Source: Gossypium raimondii (taxonomy: Eukaryota; Streptophyta; Magnoliopsida; Malvales; Malvaceae). From it: a DNA stretch of 64,000 nt. Below the pieces are notes generated by a model. The model had not been told where the DNA came from, did not search any database, and saw only the letters and a program-made list of their open reading frames with translations. The position numbers and the translations under genes are program-made. The stretch covers positions 54,073,980 to 54,137,979 of the forward strand of contig NC_068575.1 in assembly GCF_025698545.1 (NCBI RefSeq). Direction: 5' to 3'. Shown in pieces: positions 60,906-64,000 of the stretch; position 1 is the stretch's first letter; every line of letters begins with the position of its first letter.

Positions 60906-62860
60906 TGCAACACCCCTTAACCCCAAACTGTCACCGGAATAGGATTACGAGGCATTACCGGATATCTCAGACAATTTACAAATAATTCTTAAATAAATAA
61001 CAAACATATTATAAAATGATTATAAATTCATATAAATTTATGCTAATTGACTTCATTCATTTTTTTTAAAAATTTCGACAATATTTCTGCTTATTTTTAC
61101 ATAAAACCCTCTGCAAACTTAAAACCAAAAACAAACCAATACCAATATTTCAATCAATGATTTTATACCTTAAAACGCTACTAAATCATGCTTAATAAAT
61201 TGATTCACTATTTTATTTATCATTCAAAAGATTATAACCATTTACTCACAACCAAGATCATTTAGCATATATATATTTATATATATACAACTCGTGTTCA
61301 ATCACCTAGTACATGCCACTTAAACAAAAGGAAGAAATACATCACCAAAATTTTCTTGATGGAGTCGGGATCTTTCTAGATGTTGAACTGGACCTTGAAC
61401 TCTAATGACCTGCGCACGAAAACAACCCTACGCTGAGTATTTCATACTCAGTGGTATTACCATAATTCAAATTATAATATTAATAAACATGTAATGCATA
61501 AAATCATACATACAAATCTAAACTCACATTTCATATTTCCACAATAACAATTCATCAATTAATATCATATATCCATAATTTGGAACTTGGACACATCATG
61601 AACCTTAGATTCATTTCTCAATCTCATATCACATTTCAATTTACAATTCGACTTCTCATTTCATTTCAATAGTTCGATTGAACAACTCATTCAGTTTATC
61701 ATTTTATTATTTACCCTATTAACAAAACTCGGACTTTAGCGGATACACGAATCCAACCAAACACTCCAGTATGGCACCCAGTGCCTCATCGGATAGTTCG
61801 AAGCAATAGTTGACACCTAGTGTCTCATCGGCAAAGCCGAAGAAAGTTGGTACCCAGTACCTCATCGAATTTATCCGAAGAAATATAGTGACACCTAGTG
61901 TCTCGTCGACTCGAGGTCAAAGTATCCCTGAACTCTTCCATTCATATGGCATGCCAACTATATTCGACTCAGCCCGACTAGTTAATAGGGTCTCCAAATT
62001 CACATTTCAATTCAATTTCACTTTTTCACTTTCAATCACAATTCAATTCAAAATTCACTTTTCCATTTTTCAAGTCAATGTTCAATTCAATTCCACACAT
62101 ATATTCATCATTCAATTGAATTTCTTTCAACTTAATAATAATACTTACCATATATTTCACTTACCATACATATAAATTTAAATATAGCATTTAATAATAA
62201 ATAATTTGAATTATAGTAATACAAACCGTAAATCTCCTGTTTTAGTCATCGATAGCTTTCTCCTTTTCTCTTGATGCTGATGCCTCGGGTTCTTTGTTAG
62301 CTACGAAAATAATAATAATTTACACTATTAATTACATCACTAATTATAATAAATAATTGAATTTCTAATCGATTCCTACCTTGTTCTCAATTTAATCCTA
62401 ACTAAGTTTTCTTACTTTTCTAATTAAATTCACACGCTATTTCTATTCAAATTTCATCCAAACTCAAATTTAACTATTAAAAATTTCAGCATATTTTCCT
62501 AATTTCGAATTTCCTCAATTTAATCCTAAAACATAAAACTTATAGTTTCTTTTATAATTTAATCCTTTTATCAATTCTAACTTAAAATTTATTCAATTAA
62601 ATCCCTAATTCAACAATTTATTCAACATGAACCATGCTTAAAAACCTATAAACTTCCAAGACCTCAACTTAATTTCATCAAAACTCTACTCTAAAGCTTC
62701 TAAAACATCAAAATTAAAAGAAAAGGGCTTAATTGACTTACCAAATTAAACTCCAAGCTATAAAAACCCTTTTTTCCCTTTTTCTTTCTTTTTCCTCTTT
62801 CTTTCTTTTCTTTCCCCTGTTTCCAAAGCCAGCAGATGAGTATGAAGACGGAATATCTAA
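60906..62860 (+). mobile_element. Truncated LTR fossil of the long-LTR family
   Basis: It begins TGCAACACCCCTTAACC, with CACCGGAATAGGATTACGAG close behind, as in the family's other copies. Similar AT-rich phrases (CTCAATTTAATCCTAAAA) follow in the same order as in the copy at 7592. Family similarity fades near 62860, before a normal LTR end, so it is truncated. No coding parts. Confidence 0.55.
61773..61902 (+). repeat. LTR minisatellite of four small hairpins, period about 39 bp
   Basis: Units: GGCACCCAGTGCC (61773-61785), GACACCTAGTGTC (61812-61824), GGTACCCAGTACC (61849-61861) and GACACCTAGTGTC (61890-61902). All have perfect 5-base arms and a 3-base CCA or CTA loop. Each is followed by CTCATCG or CTCGTCG. 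Confidence 0.85.
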
Positions 62861-63419
62861 AATTAATGGCTCATAACAGCAGGTATGCTATGCCAAAACA
62901 AAGGCCTGGCCTTCTCCTCTTGGCCACTTAAACAGGCACTGCCTTTTATCTGTTAATACCATTAATTTAGACTACTTCTTCAAACTCATCTGAGTTTAGT
63001 ATCCCTGGTCTAAGCTTAATTTCTGATCTGCAAGATCTATTGTATGGCAAGCACAGAGCATACTTTTAAACTAATGGAAGATTTTCTTTCACAGATATGC
63101 CATACTCAGGCAGGAAGAGATCAGAGAGATTTAGCAAGACATGATTTTTAAAACACTCTGAATATTTTTATTTTTTAAACTGGTTATATCTTACAACTGA
63201 ACATCCTTACTCTTTATATAGAGAAGGAAACCTAAATAAGCAGATAAGAAGGAATCTGCTTTTTCTTTCTAATACAATGACTCATCACACCTTTTTAAAA
63301 AGCAAAGTACAATAATTTACATAAGGACAAAGTAGATAAGAATGAATATGCTTTTAGTACAATGACTCACCCTTAATTTTAAGCAAAGACGTTTATCAGA
63401 ACAAAATAATCAGTCTTTA
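62861..63419. other. Unassigned sequence next to a virus-like remnant
   Basis: Less AT-rich than the LTR to its left. It may be the non-coding part of the element at 63420-64000. No bounded repeat is visible. Confidence 0.3.
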
Positions 63420-64000
63420 GTCAGTATCATAGTCTGTACTTATGTCGGAGGTGATATTCAATTCTTCTACTTTTCTCTTCTTTTCCTCTCTTGCTCTGTA
63501 GCACTTTAATTCCAGTTGTTCAATTCTTTTTTCTAAGTCATCAGGTGGTGTCACTTCATGAATATATTTTTAGATTGATGTGTCTTCATGTATATCCTTC
63601 TATGCTGACGTGGCTTGAGTTGCTTGGCTACAATACATTGGATACTCTTGTGACCATTCTTTCGGATCTGGGATATTTGTTTGATATTCCACTAAAGCTT
63701 GTTTTAACTGTTCCTGATAAGTGTTAGTGGATTATCTTTATTCCATGGTGCTAGGGTGTTTTTTGAGGGCCATATTTTAGTAGGAATAATCCTGTTTATC
63801 TGGCATAAGTATTTCTGTAAACTCCTGTAGCGACAAAGGCTCATACTTACTTCTGTGGCATAAGTTTTATGAATCCATGCGCTGGGGAATGCTCCTAGTT
63901 GAGTTGCTGGGCCGTTCTGCATGAAGTTTGTGGTTTGTAAAAGATGATTACAATCTACTGGGCATTTGTGTTTTTAAGGAATTCAAGCCCAACCAATTCG
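63420..64000 (-). mobile_element. Possible pararetrovirus-like (Caulimoviridae?) polyprotein remnant
   Basis: Minus-strand coding-like sequence contains FPSAWIHKTYATEVSMSLC and IIPTKIWPSKNTLAPW, then a charged tail. The wording faintly recalls plant pararetrovirus polyproteins. The piece runs off the window edge, looks broken with a few breaks, and its family is not settled. Treated as a fossil. Confidence 0.3.

Overview
The window looks like a plant nuclear chromosome: AT-rich spacers, GT-AG introns in host genes, a MIR408 gene, a plastid DNA insertion and nested LTR retrotransposons. The repeat types (long LTRs beginning TGTAACACCC, a Tat/Ogre-like element, a Mutator-like element with repeat-filled inverted ends) recall cotton (Gossypium, Malvaceae). 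That species call is from memory and was not tested by any search.

Layout. 0.4-3.0 kb: a non-autonomous Mutator-like element whose long inverted ends are arrays of small hairpins. 3.9-4.3 kb: a decayed plastid insertion carrying the end of atpF and the start of atpA. 5.7-7.1 kb (-): a two-exon BAHD acyltransferase. 7.6-10.5 kb: a solo-LTR-like element. 11.7-13.1 kb (+): a two-pore potassium channel. 14.6-15.0 kb (+): MIR408 behind a cluster of six GTAC copper-response cores. 16.9-17.1 kb (-): a RADIALIS-like MYB gene. 19.5-22.6 kb (-): an 11-exon organellar, probably mitochondrial, peptide chain release factor 1. 24.4-26.8 kb (-): a three-exon NYN-domain (MARF1/limkain-b1-like) RNase-type protein. 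30.4-32.2 kb (-): a decayed PTI1-like kinase gene. From 33.5 kb on the window is mostly mobile DNA: LINE RNase H fragments; a 3.4-kb solo LTR (36718-58526) inserted in one of them; and, inside that LTR, a second solo LTR (37027-39621) and a 15.8-kb Tat/Ogre-type Ty3/gypsy fossil (42013-57775). Another copy of the long-LTR family lies at 60.9-62.9 kb, and a possible pararetrovirus-like remnant at the right edge.

The host genes share no obvious pathway, as expected for plant gene order. Exon boundaries were worked out by hand from splice sites and reading phase. The most interesting signal is in the repeats. Four LTRs of one family each carry a four- or five-unit minisatellite at a broadly similar internal place. 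The sequence of the units differs between copies, but in three of them each unit folds into a small hairpin with a 3-base loop and complementary arms that change together. The Mutator-like element carries a separate but similar kind of hairpin array in its inverted ends.
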